Source: Bolinopsis microptera (lineage: Eukaryota; Ctenophora; Tentaculata; Lobata; Bolinopsidae). From it: DNA of 64,000 nt. Every line of letters starts with the position of its first letter. Within the stretch, counting starts at the first letter, position 1. Position numbers and translations under genes: made by a program. The stretch covers positions 13,740,169 to 13,804,168 of the forward strand of contig NC_087072.1 of NCBI RefSeq assembly GCF_026151205.1. Reading direction: 5' to 3'. Below are positions 10,729 through 29,313 of the stretch, piece by piece. The notes beneath the pieces are model-generated. The model saw nothing but the letters and a program-made list of their open reading frames with translations, did no database searches and was not told the origin of the DNA.

Positions 10729-11625
10729 ATGCCTCTCGAAGCCTTTGTGTACGGTGGAATCTCAGCAGTTTTTGCTGAGTTTGTGAGTTACCCCATAGAT
10801 ACATGTAAGATTCGCCTCCAGGTTCAAGGACAAATAACAGATGACGCTCTAACAGCTATCAAATATCGGGGAACTTTTCATACTCTGAGGTCAGTGATTT
10901 TTGAGGAAGGTTTTGCATCTCTCTACAATGGGTTTAGATTTGCTGCCTTAAGGCAAGCAACCTATGGAACACTAAGGTTTGGGATCTTTTTCACTGGCAA
11001 GTCACTGTGGAATGAAAGAGGAGGCTCAGATAAAAACCTGCCTTTTCTTGTTTCCTTGGGGATGACAGCTGGAGTCATCGGATCTGTCATTACCACCCCT
11101 ATTGATAGGATGAAAGTTCTTTCCCAGTCCACTGCTCAGACAACTAAGCGGACAATTTTCAGTACATTCAAAAGAATTTACAATAAAGGTGGAATCAGTA
11201 GTTTGTACCAAGGTAAGTGGCCCAATGCCAAAAGAGCAGCAGTGGTGAATGGTGTTGAAATCCCTTGTTATGTCTTCGTTAAAGATGGCCTCACCAACAG
11301 CCTAGGATGGGATGATTCAATAAAAACTCAGTTTTTAGCTGCACTGGTTGCATCAGCTGTTGGAATCGCTTTTTCTCAGCCCTTTGACACAGCCAAGACA
11401 AGGATCATGCAACAAAGGACATACAGAACGGACATCAGGGTGTATGAGGGTTTCTTGGACATGTGCAGGCTAACCATCAGCAATGAAGGCAGACGAGCTC
11501 TTTGGAAGGGAGCTTTTCCAGCGTGGTGCAGGAATGGACCTTGGAACGTGGCTTTCTACATTTCATTGGAACAATTCCGAAAGTTAGATCAGTGGAAGAA
11601 CGAAAGAGATCACTCTTACTTTTAA
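10729..11625 (+). CDS. Mitochondrial carrier, SLC25A14/A30-like (UCP5/KMCP1 group)
   Basis: 298 codons, a single uninterrupted exon of normal length for the SLC25 family. Three repeats of about 100 residues each carry the Px[DE]xx[KR] signature: PIDTCKIRLQVQGQ near residue 22, TTPIDRMKVLSQ near 124 and QPFDTAKTRIMQQR near 222. Resemblance is best to the brain/kidney uncoupling-protein group, for example EFVSYPIDTCK, ALRQATYGTLRFGI, KRAAVVNGVEIPCY and WCRNGPWNVAFYI. These proteins sit in the inner mitochondrial membrane and carry small anions; the substrate cannot be read from sequence. The start is the ATG at 10729, preceded by a 12-codon uORF. The orthologous subfamily is likely but not proven. 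Confidence 0.9.
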   Translation: MPLEAFVYGGISAVFAEFVSYPIDTCKIRLQVQGQITDDALTAIKYRGTFHTLRSVIFEEGFASLYNGFRFAALRQATYGTLRFGIFFTGKSLWNERGGSDKNLPFLVSLGMTAGVIGSVITTPIDRMKVLSQSTAQTTKRTIFSTFKRIYNKGGISSLYQGKWPNAKRAAVVNGVEIPCYVFVKDGLTNSLGWDDSIKTQFLAALVASAVGIAFSQPFDTAKTRIMQQRTYRTDIRVYEGFLDMCRLTISNEGRRALWKGAFPAWCRNGPWNVAFYISLEQFRKLDQWKNERDHSYF

Positions 11626-11954
11626 AATTTATATGTTTTGTACTGGATTGTGAACCTACTGATTTAATGTTCTCGGCATCTCAGGGACTCTCAAGAGGAA
11701 GGAAACTCATTACTGCTAGGTTAATGGACACTGTAATTTATGAATCCACATTATGTAAACAAATATATTAAAAAACTATCAGAAAACTCATCAAGTTGGA
11801 CAAAAGCAAGGTAGGCACATTGTGTCCTGTCATGAGGACTACCTTCTCCTATAATTTTGCATGCGCTTTAAAAAGTGGCAGTTTTAAATAATTTATGATT
11901 TCATATTTTATATATGATTATTGTTAGATAAATGGGTACAATCTCTCACTTCTA

Positions 11955-12476
11955 GAGAGTGTTGTTAGATTCAGATATTGCTTACGGAAAGTGATTTTAT
12001 GATATTTTGAGTACCAAGTTTTGGTACGAGGTGAATTCAACTTTGAACATAATTTTTACTGGTATGTGTTGTATGTTTTTGCTGGCTATTCGAAGCTTTT
12101 AATCTATTTAAAAGCTTTTCAAATCTATTTCTAAATCAATGTATTTTATTTCTTCCCTGATTAATTCGACATAACATTAACATTGCATTATGTCTCAATG
12201 AAAACTTTGAATTTCATGATTGGTATTTCGTGAATATTGATGAACATCTCAGAAAGGCTTTGAAAACTTCTAATACAATCATAAAGTTGAATAATAACGG
12301 TGAATGATACAATTTAATAGATATTTCAGGGATGTCTTATTGTTATTGACGGATAAGAAATCTCTGACAACATTAAAGGTGAGTGGTTTAAATACTTTTG
12401 ATACTCCACATTTTTTCTTGTACTCTACAATCTACCGAACGATTACTGATTTATATTCCATCAACCATCAATTTTA
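11955..12476 (+). repeat. Upstream copy of the iPGM 5' region
   Basis: This stretch is a diverged tandem duplicate of 12477-13310 (the promoter, exon 1 and start of intron 1 of the iPGM gene). Shared blocks in order are GAGTGTTGTTAGATTCAGAT, the TTCGAAGCTTTTAAT block, ATTCGACATAACAT, GAATTTCATGATT, TAGATATTTCAGGGATGTCT and ATTTATATTCCATCAAC. It lacks the MITE that sits in the downstream copy. Confidence 0.9.
12332..12378 (+). pseudogene. Broken duplicate of iPGM exon 1
   Basis: ATGTCTTATTGTTATTGACG corresponds to iPGM exon 1 but has lost about 20 bp after the first codons. The conserved DGWG motif is read as GAC GGA TAA, a stop. A donor-like GTGAGT remains at the exon end and TATTTCAG precedes it. 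It can no longer supply a functional N terminus. Confidence 0.85.
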
Positions 12477-12593
12477 CAGAGTGTTGTTAGATTCAGATAT
12501 TGCTATCTAGTGCGAAAAGTTATTTCATGATCTTTTGAGTATCTAGTTTTATGTTACGAAGTGAATTAAAGTTTAAAATCATGTATACTGGTA

Positions 12594-12856
12594 CAGTAAA
12601 ACCTCTATATACCGGGCCTCTCGGGGGAAACGAAAAAACCCGGTATAAAGAGGTTCTCATGATCCCAATTATGTGCCTTGGCCTTGTATTCACGTTTTGT
12701 GTCTTATTGTGATGGAATATGCTAGAATATGCTTACTTACATCACCCACCAAATGCAATATGACCTCTGATAAATCACATTTTCTTGCACAACAAGGGCT
12801 GATTGAATATACTTTGAGGAAAAGAAGAGGCACAGTATATTATAGAGGTTATACTG
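12594..12856. mobile_element. pogo/Tc1-like MITE, 263 bp, TA duplication
   Basis: The termini CAGTAAAACCTCTATA and TATAGAGGTTATACTG are inverted repeats with one mismatch. TA flanks both sides (12592-12593 and 12857-12858). The paralogous copy at about 12053-12068 reads ACTGGTATGTGTTGT without the element, so the empty site is visible in the same window. The leading end also holds a CCGGGCCTCTCGGGG...CCCGGTATAAAGAGG foldback. The CAGT...TATA(G)AGG end type resembles pogo/Tigger elements. Confidence 0.9.
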
Positions 12857-13156
12857 TATGTGTTGTTTGTTGTTTCTGGCTCTTCGAAGCTTTTAATATA
12901 TTTCTAAACGATGGCATTTCATCTCTCCTCCGCGCCATTTAAGTAGTTGATTCGACATAACATAGTTTAATAGCTGATTGAAAAGTTTGAATTTCATGAT
13001 TCGTGTACGTGTTTACATTGTTGGTATTTTGTAAATATTGACGAACATCTCAATATAATGGTGAACACTGAAAAGTACTGATTTGAAAACTTCTTAAAAT
13101 CATAAAGTTGAACAGTAACCGCGGTGAATGATAACATTTTTATAGATATTTCAGGG

Positions 13157-16100
13157 ATGTCTTCAGGTAAAGAGGTATGTCTTATTGTAATTGATGGATG
13201 GGGAATCTCTGAAAACACTGATGGTAAGCAGTTTAAATACTCAACATTTTTCTCTAACTGCAGTCTATATGATTAATAATTTATATTCCATCAACTATCT
13301 ACATTCTACAACTCAAATGTTTCGCTCTACTAAACAGCTCTGTATTTATCTGGACACAAAGTTTTGCCCATTATTCCTTAAGAAATAATTCGTCAGGGAA
13401 TGCCATTCATGCAGCCCGCACACCGGTGATGGATGAGATGAGTATTGGAGACAAGGCTCTAACACTCAATGCCAGTGGCCTGGCAGTTGGACTTCCTGAT
13501 GGTTTGTAATTATAATTAAAACTTAGCTGTTTATTAATCCTCCGAACTGAACTGCAGTCTGCAGCAGCCTCAGCTGCCGTTATGAATTAAAATTGTTTAA
13601 GCAAACTTTAGACACACACACACACACACACAGATATGCTGCAAAACAAGTAATTTTAGTTTGTTTCAGGCTTGATGGGGAACAGTGAAGTTGGTCACCT
13701 GAACATTGGGGCGGGCAGGGTAGTCTATCAAGACATTGTTGCCATAAACTTAGCTTTCGAAAAGAATACTGTTCTCAATAACCGTGCCTTGATTGATGCT
13801 GCCAAACGTCCAGCAAAGAAGATCCATCTTCTCGGTATAACATATTTGTGATCATATTTTAGCTCCATATTTTACTTTGTCCATATTTATATTTTATACG
13901 CATAAAATTCAGTGCAAAATTCCAAAGCTCTTAGGGCTCTCATCATAACCAGAAAAAGAGGATGTTGATCACATTACATAACAATTCGGTGCTCTGTCAT
14001 TCGTCATTATTCGCTGCGTCTCCATGACGCTGCATCGTCACGCGAGAGAGAATGTGACGTTGCCATGACGTTGCCATGACGTTACCATGACGCTGTATCA
14101 CCACTATTACCACCTGTATTATGACTAGGTCTAGTATCCGACGGTGGAGTGCACTCCCACATAGACCATGTTAAGGGACTACTCTCAGCCCTGAAGGAGC
14201 TGGGTGCCCCACCTGCATTCCTCCACTTCTTCTCTGATGGCCGGGACACAAAGCCCACCAGTGGTGTAACCTACATGACCCAAATGTTGGAGTTTATTGA
14301 TGGGTTGGAGTATGGGAGTCTGGCGACTGTGACAGGCAGGTTTACAAGCATTATATCTCTTTCTGTTTAGCTGCTGATTTACTGTGTTTAGGTTCTTCTA
14401 GAACATTTTGTTAAATTGTGGTTATTTATTAATATGCAAGTTAGGAGAGTGTTGTAATTCTAATGCTATCTTTGAATCTATAGATATCTTTGAATCTACT
14501 AGATGATACGATCTTCTGAAATATAGTTTGATTTAAAATTCCCGCTTGCTATGCAGCTCTGAGTCTAATTTGTCGCCGTGTTTCCTTGCATGCAGGCAGT
14601 GTGGTGAGATATGGTTTGTTAGCAGGGCTGCATCCTGTACGTGACTAGAGTTACCTTATCGTATGATTTCTGACTCTCGAGTCTCGAGTCACTAAACTAT
14701 AGAAATTAACCTCAAAAGTGTTATAAATTATGAAAATCCTAACCGTGTGAAACGATGATTGTCGACCGATTAACATATTAACTTATTAAGTAAATATTAA
14801 CAAGTTATAATGTGTGAAAAAGTACGGCGCCTGCATGCCACCTTACATCTCAACTATATTCTGATTTAAAGAATTACAGTACGAAAAGAGAGTGTAACAA
14901 AATAAAAACGTCCCATAAACTGAACTGTAACATACTGTAAACTAGTCAGGAAGTTTAACTAAAACATTGCAGGTACTACGCGATGGACAGAGACAAGCGT
15001 CACGAGAGAATAAAGTTAGCGTACGAGGGAATGGTACAAGGTATCGGAGACAAAGTGGCGCCAGCAAACCTAACAATCTTTGTAGAGGAACAGTACAAAC
15101 AGGGAGTAACTGACGAGTTCCTGAAACCGATCATTGTTAACGATCAGGGTCTTATCGGAGACGGAGACACGCTCTTCTTTATAGACTTCAGGTCGGATCG
15201 TATGAGGCAAATAACAGAAGCCTTCGGTGTACAGCGACACTTTGAAACCGCTGTCGTTCCCAAGGATATATCCATTACCACTCTGACGAAATACAAGGAA
15301 GATTTCCCGTTTCCCGTTCTGTTCCCGCCGCGTTCAAACGAGGATACGCTCGCTGAGTGGCTGTCTAAAAAACAAATCAACCACTTTCATTGTGCAGGTT
15401 TGTTTTAATGAATGTACTTAAAGTTTACTTACTAAATAGTTAGTATTGGGACGTTTATTTGAACAATCCATGTCCAATTACAATAATTGGGCTAATTTTA
15501 ATTTTAATTATCCATCATCAGATTGCTTTGTCAACTGTTTTGTACGGTACTTATACTGTTATGAGCATATTATGAGTACTATTTGATATTGCATGGGGAG
15601 CACCCAATATACAATACGTGTACGCTTTGTATCACCTCTCTAGTGTCTAGTGTCTATGTATTTTCCCTAAACTTTGTATCATGGAAATGTGTTTGTTTGT
15701 TTGTTCAAGGAGCAGGCTTGCCACATAGGTCCGTTAGTCCGAACGTTTAGGCAGGGTGCTAGGTTGTGGTACACACTTAACTAGGGTTTAGGCAGGGTGC
15801 TAGGTTGTGGTACACACTCAACTTGGTAGGGGAGATGTGTAAAATGTAGGGAAATGTATAAAATGTAAGGAAATGTGTAATCTCAAATTGTATAGTAATG
15901 TTATGCAGAATATTGATTATTGAGTGTGTATGGGAATGGTGAGAGTTTATAACTCTGCAAAGTTATTTTAATCGGTCAAAACAAACTGGCCTGAAAATAA
16001 GATTTAAAGTATTACATTATCTAGTTAATAGGTGACTGAGGAGTTGAATAACTTGAATATAACTAATATCCAGTCTAATATTATTAGACTGGATATATCA

Positions 16101-18546
16101 CGTACAGTGTACACACTGTACATTATACACTACTTTAGTAATACATTTTTATAATCAAGTACACTACAAACATGTATCTCGCCGTTTTTTGGAAGTCCTG
16201 TGCTCAAGCATTGTCAAGGTCGTAAGATATTGTGAAATACGATACCCTGATATCAAACATTGTGCTGTAAGATTTAATTTATGGGGATTCTGGATCCAAT
16301 AAACCAGTTTGTCCACTTTTAGCACTGCACATCTTATTCTAACCAGGAACTCACCATCACACTCACACCCCATACACTCAATAATATGTATGTTAAGCTC
16401 GCATAATATTCAAATGTATGCGCTGTAAAATGTAATGAACATGCTGTGGTTATAAATGTCAATGATGTTAGTGGATCGTATGTGTTCCTCAGTCTTCTGT
16501 AATTATGTTATTTCCCGCTCAATCTTCAACGACCATGCTTTGTTAGAGTAGAATGTTATACAATACTGTAGAGTAAACCATTTACCATATATTACAAAAT
16601 TTACACGATTTGAAAATTCATTTTTTATACAGGAATGTAACAAAATAAAGTAAAAATAAGTAGATTCCATCACATTGACATTCCAGTTGATGATACAGCT
16701 AACGGTAGGACTAGGGGAAGCGCTGAGAGGTAAATTAATACCTGTATCACGATGGTGAGAAACTTCTAGCAATGGCTGAGAAACTTCTAGCAATGGCTGA
16801 GAAACTTCTAGCAATGGCTGAGAAACTTCTAGCAATGGCTGAGAAACTTCTAGCAATGGCTGAGAAACTTCTAGCAATGGCTGAGAAACTTCTAGCAATG
16901 GCTGAGAAACTTCTAGCAATGGCTGAGAAACTTCTAGCAATGGCTGAGAAACTTCTAGCAATAGCTGAGAAACTTCTAGACCAGACACTAAATGTATTCC
17001 ACTAAATGTATTCCAACCTAATATTGTAACCTAATTTCAGAGACAGAGAAGTATGCTCACGTAACCTTCTTCTTTAACGGTGGAGTAGAGAAACAGTGGG
17101 AGACAGAACACAGGAAGTTGGTGCCCTCCCCCAAAGTAGCCACATATGACCTGCAACCTACCATGAACGCTGCTGGAGTCGCCAGGGAGGTCATTAAAAG
17201 AAATAATTAATTATTCATAAATTAATTATAATTTGATTTAAATAGAACACGTCTTGTTATCCAACTTAAAGATTTTCTCGGTTTCAACAAAGAGAGCTGT
17301 TCTGTTCTGTTCTGTTCTGTTTTGTTCTGATCGATGTGATAAGAGTAATATGTTATAGTATTAGTAATATTACAATAGTGTATTTCAGATGGTAGCAGCT
17401 ATAAGGACGGGTAGTTACCCGCTGGTGATGTGTAACTTTGCACCACCAGACATGGTTGGGCACACTGGTAAATACGAGGCTACTGTCACTGCTTGCGAGG
17501 AAACTGACAGGTTTATTATCTTACTTTTAATACTTTCAACACTATTCTATTTAACAAATAATTTGAGGTAACAGCTTACTAATGGCGAGTAAAAGTAGAG
17601 GAACCCAGGCGCCTGAATATTACGTTATATACTACCGGCCGTGAAACCACGATCTCCTTGTTTTATTGACTATTGATTAGTGGTGTACAGAATGCTATCC
17701 TGTATTGTGAACATAGAAAAGGTTCACCCATCTACTTCACAGAATCATGTAACATACTCCTCAATGTGTTACAATACACATTACAGTTACACTAAGTGTA
17801 ATCTAGGTAAACTATAGGTAAAAATATAATATTAATCATAAGCTAAAATGTACTAATCTTTGTATTCTAAACTTCTAAATGGGGAAAAGAAGAAGCATTG
17901 TCAGTCAGTCGAGAAAATTGTCAGTCAGGCTATATGGCAGCTTTGTGGATGTTGTGACAATGCTAGTAGTGGTCCCAGGCTTGCGACTGGAATTGCGGTG
18001 TTAAATCGATTTAACGGTATACCAACTGTGCAGATGTATAGGAGAGATCCGTAGCGCGTGTAGAGTACAAGGTTACACACTACTAGTAACATCTGACCAT
18101 GGTAATGCTGAGCAGATGTACTCTGAAACAGGGGGACCCCACACAGCCCACACTTGCAACAGAGGTTAGATACTAGCTCTTTCTTATCTCTCGTATTTGT
18201 GAAACATTCAAAAGATTCGTCGGAACTCGGACCCTTCCGGTTACATATTCCGGTTTGGTACGTGTCTTCCAAGCATCCACTTCTTTTTTCTTTTTGCACG
18301 TGATGCAGTTCTGTGTCAAGTACTGATTATCTCTGATAACAAATGTCGTTACATATATTGAAATTTATTTTTGTCTATGATAACAAATGGTGAATTTCAG
18401 TTCCCTTCTACATGGACGGAGGTAGTAAAACATTTAGATCGGAGGTCACGAGTGATCCAGCACTGTGTGATGTAGCACCCACCATATTGAGACTAATGGG
18501 GGTATCCCAACCTGAGGCAATGACCGGTGACTCTTTAGTTGACTAG
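13157..18546 (+). CDS. 2,3-bisphosphoglycerate-independent phosphoglycerate mutase (iPGM)
   Basis: Interconverts 3- and 2-phosphoglycerate in glycolysis using two Mn ions and a phosphoserine intermediate. Nine exons with matching phases: 13157-13223, 13397-13501, 13670-13834, 14129-14339, 14973-15397, 17041-17189, 17389-17510, 18034-18164, 18401-18546. They give 506 aa, the usual iPGM length. Motifs in order: IDGWG at the N terminus, [25 protein letters not shown] with the catalytic Ser, [69 protein letters not shown]. All catalytic blocks are present with no stop or shift. Exon 1 starts 2 nt after TATTTCAG, so the 5' end is spliced. AATAAA occurs at 18550. Introns with host-like splice sites argue against bacterial contamination. 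Most bilaterians use the cofactor-dependent enzyme instead. Confidence 0.96.
16066..16096. repeat. 31-bp inverted repeat in iPGM intron 5
   Basis: ATATCCAGTCTAATA and TATTAGACTGGATAT are perfect 15-bp arms around a single T. A second foldback, GTACAGTGT-AC-ACACTGTAC, follows at about 16102-16121. Both lie in the long intron between exons 5 and 6. Confidence 0.9.
16751..16979. repeat. 21-bp minisatellite in iPGM intron 5
   Basis: AATGGCTGAGAAACTTCTAG plus C is repeated about ten times from 16771 with almost no variation, preceded by one imperfect unit. Because 21 is a multiple of three, long frames appear on both strands. It lies between exon 5 (ends 15397) and exon 6 (starts 17041), about 60 bp from the latter, so it is intronic. 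Confidence 0.95.
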
Positions 18547-19439
18547 AAGAATAAACCAATTAGTGAATCTGACTTAGTTTACCGTTATATTTCATTGTTT
18601 AGCCTGAAACTGCATTTTTCATAACTAACGTAACTTTTTGATTGAAATTCATTTTTAGTTGTTGACCTATTTTCATCATAACTGCGGTTCAGGAATTTAG
18701 TCCCTAATTGAGCTTTTAATTTGAGATTTGATTTATATTATAAGACTAAGCTTTAAAGTTTAAATTATTTAAATTCGATACATTTTTCGTATCCAAAAGA
18801 TTTAAATTTGATTTCAAAATACTTGGTTTTATTGATCCGGTCCTTCTATATCTCGAATTACGTAGCACTTGCATAAAATCTGGCTAATCTTACTCCGTGG
18901 TCAGAAAATCAGCCATGAGGCAGAATTGTCTCGAATATTCAAGATTTTGGAGCACCTACAATGGAAAACGCGACAGAATTCATCGTAATGATGTATACGC
19001 ATGTGATGCTGCGCGCGGATTTTTGGATTTATTTAGTCATGTCAGTCACATTTTCTCAGAATGGTTTTTATTCAGTCTAAACAGGGACGGATTATCTTAT
19101 TCTTATTATGTTATTGACTGATGCCATTAAATAAAAGTCATAACACAGTTATGAGATTGTAATTTAATCAAAATACTGTATATACCTGGAGAGAGCCAGG
19201 ACCTACAAATAATTCAGTACACAGAAAGCAGGCACAGTATTACATATTATCGTCCTAACTCCTGTCTCAAAGGCTCTCATCTGAAGACTTTTAAAAACAT
19301 AACTGGAATATGCTACGTCCCTTTCTGAGCCGTATATTCAGAAATCATCGAAGGGAGACCAGAGAGGGTTACGGAGGGGTCTACTGCAGTACCAGTATTT
19401 TTAAACGATCGATTTGTCCTTCAGTATCATTATCATATC
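18547..19439. other. Intergenic between iPGM and the TSP1 gene
   Basis: AT-rich. Short frames at 18897 and 19310 have no recognisable features. Nothing is supported. Confidence 0.4.
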
Positions 19440-20160
19440 CATACAATCTATCAAATTTGTGTTCAGAAAAGTTCATATTTCAAAATGGGACAGAGATTGG
19501 GAGAATATGATTTTGCAATTTTATTCGGGATTTTGACTCCCAAGTCCCAGTACCTCAATTTGGTTTTATACCATCATCAATTAACTGACTAATTGGTTTC
19601 TGGGCAAAAATTTCATCCAATGCAATCTGACAAATTTGTGTTCAGAAAAGTTCATTATATTTGAAAATGGGACAGACTTTTGAAAATACAACTTTTCGTT
19701 TTGTTAAGCTTTCTGCTGTGGGCCTCCTCCGACCGAAATCAAACTTCCAGCACCTCAATCGTGTCATATGCCATCTATAGTTGACTTACTAATTGGTTGC
19801 GGGTGAAAAAATCAGTCAAAACTGTAAAATTTCGGTCCTGGAAATTTCATCTTCAAAAACTGAAAATGGGACAGAGATTGGGAGAATATGATTTTGCAAT
19901 TTTATTCGGGATTTTGACTCCCAGTACTATACCTCAATTTGGTTTTTTATTATTTTTATTATTCGTACCATTTTTATTATTCATACCATCATCAATTAAC
20001 TGACTAATTGGTTTCTGGGCAAAAATTTCATCCAATCTGTCAAATTTGTGGTCAGAAAAGTTCATATTTGAAAATGGGACAGAATTTGGAAAATGTGAAT
20101 TTTCGTTATCTGCAGTGCGCTTCCTCGATCCGACATCCGAATCGCTGGGGTAGCTCTCTT
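19440..20160. repeat. Four diverged tandem units of about 180-220 bp
   Basis: The phrase AAAATGGGACAGA recurs at about 19482, 19667, 19864 and 20073. Each is preceded by a TCAGAAAAGTTCAT-like stretch. TTAACTGACTAATTGGTTTC or a close variant follows in three of them. Units 1 and 3, and units 2 and 4, resemble each other most, suggesting duplication of a dimer. It ends just upstream of the TSP1 gene. No coding content. Confidence 0.8.
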
Positions 20161-20267
20161 TACGATAACTGCAAGGCAAGGATATATTGTGTTAACCACC
20201 CTTTGTAACACTGAACGGGATGTGGCCGATTACCCTTAACAGCTATTGTTGTGGGTGTCGTGTGAGC

Positions 20268-21501
20268 ATGTTACTGGTCCTGCATGTTCTACTCTTGGGT
20301 ATTGAGCCAGTAGTGGACGTACAGATGGTCATGGTTGTCTTCCAATTAGTTCAGGTATGATTATAATTGAATACATTTTAAGGTATGACATTCGGTAGCT
20401 TTTACTTTTTGAGCCAAACTAATACCGATTTATTGCTCGTATGATCATATTATGGACTTAGCTGTTGCACTACATGATTATTGATTGTACGTATTATTTA
20501 CCAGTCACCACAGATGAAACATATTCTCGGTGCAGGTCGGACTAGCAGTGTGGCTGTTAGACTTGCCCATATGCTCCTCGTCCGAAGCAGGGTGTGTGGG
20601 GCCGGTTAACTGCACACTCGGACATTGGTCCCACTGGTCAGAGTGTGGTGATCGTGCTTGTGGGGAGGGCGCGCAAACGAGGTTAGTTAGTTTGTATTAT
20701 TCAACAGTACGCGTTTATTAATTTGAAATTGGGCTAGAAAGCAGAAAAGAATGTGCATTTTGTGCACAATTTCTGATGTTGGTGAGCTCCCTGAACTGAA
20801 TTAAGTCTTGAATGATCCCTTCCGCTTAACGGAACTATTACTTTTAGAGAGAGACACAGGCAGATAACACGTACGCCTAGATGTGGAGGTGAGCCCTGCG
20901 AGGGTAGACTGGAGGAGGAAGAGGTAGGTTTAGAACTTTACTCAGTTTTGTAGTAGTTGTACAGCAATACTAAGGTAATGGGACTACTGCGAACTCTCTA
21001 CTTCACTCAGTTTTGTTGAATCATGGAATTCAATAAAGCTCATCTACTTTGGTATTGTTTACATTTTACAAAACCGCTAAATTAAAAGTACGGATTCAGT
21101 CTTGTAGGGTACGGTGTTATAACGGAGGGAAGGAGTTGACTAACGGGTCATGTTCCTGTGCTGGGGGCTACATGGGCACCTGCTGTACTCACAGAAGTGA
21201 GTGGTGTTTATATTTTAGATTAATAAGCTATATTATACAATATACAAGTTCCAGTTCCAGTTCATAACGGTGTAAAGTTGCTGTATCATGATTTAACGCA
21301 GTCCTTATTTCAGCGAATCTTCTGGCAGCTAATATCATGGCAAGTATGATTATAGTGATACTGTGTTTGAGCAGTGTGGCTTTGTCTCTGATAGCCTGTA
21401 ACGTGGATAAACGGATCAAAGAGAGGAGAAACAGGAGGGAAAACGGGCTGCCAGTGCTCGCTAAAAAGACAAACTTCTTCGTTGAAATGTTTCAGTTCTG
21501 A
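20268..21501 (+). CDS. Small membrane protein with TSP1 and EGF-like domains
   Basis: Five exons joined in phase: 20268-20354, 20536-20681, 20848-20923, 21100-21196, 21314-21501, giving 197 aa. The N terminus is strongly hydrophobic (MLLVLHVLLLGIEPVV...), probably a signal peptide. Then comes a thrombospondin type 1 repeat (NCTLGHWSHWSECG...CGEGAQTRERHRQ...CGGEPCEG), a short EGF-like module (SCRVRCYNGG...SCSCAGGYMGTCC), one membrane span (IIVILCLSSVALSLIAC) and a basic tail (KRIKERRNRR). The family is not one I can name; the layout suggests a type I cell-surface or matrix-binding protein. Exon 1 and the start are the least certain part. The gene converges on RIOX1. Confidence 0.65.
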
Positions 21502-22116
21502 AGGGGGGCTCCGGCATATCTGTTATCAGCTAATATATTGGTTATCAGCTATTCCAAATACTATTTTTGATGGGGCATCTAAATTAAGTTGATCAGATAT
21601 ATTCACGATTTCGGTGGTTCATTTAATATTTGCACGTTTAAAACAGAACATTAAAGAGTGGCTCGAGCTTTTTCGTTTTGGACAAGTTATTAAAAGGACT
21701 ACATACAATATCAATCAAATATCAAATTCAGTTTCTCTAAAATTCAGTGTCATGTCATCTCTCAAGAGTTCTATTTCTCCTAAACACGAAGGGTGACTCC
21801 CCCGTGTTGGATTTCTCAAACACTTCACTCGTGGGTCGAGCAGCTTTCAGACTTTTAGTTTTCCTGCTAAAAGAATTAGTTCGGACCTTGACCGTAAGTT
21901 CACCTTGACTTCCACCGTGTTTGTTGGATTTAACTGAGGGTATATCAGCGTTAGCTAGGCAAGCCTATTACTATAAAGTGGTTCTACGAAGATTATTTAT
22001 TCGTACCGCTGCAAAACAGCAGTTTAACTGGCTCATTAAACTGGACAGCGCCCTTATGGACGATCGTTTCATCGTTTGCAATACCGGTCATAAGATCGAA
22101 GTGAATCACTGGAAAT
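21502..22116. other. Convergent intergenic region
   Basis: Lies between the 3' ends of the TSP1 gene (+) and RIOX1 (-). A GAAGTGAATCACTGGAAATT stretch sits near 22100. No supported gene; a 74-codon frame at 21921 is unrecognised. Confidence 0.4.

Positions 22117-29313
<7,197 letters not shown>

Noticed and set aside
16503-17005. Long open frames on both strands built of a repeated heptapeptide
   Set aside because: They arise from a 21-bp minisatellite (a multiple of three) inside iPGM intron 5; no other coding evidence.
13157-18546. Bacterial contamination as the source of the iPGM
   Set aside because: Nine exons with GT-AG introns in correct phase, local MITEs and an exon 1 duplication show that it belongs to this genome.
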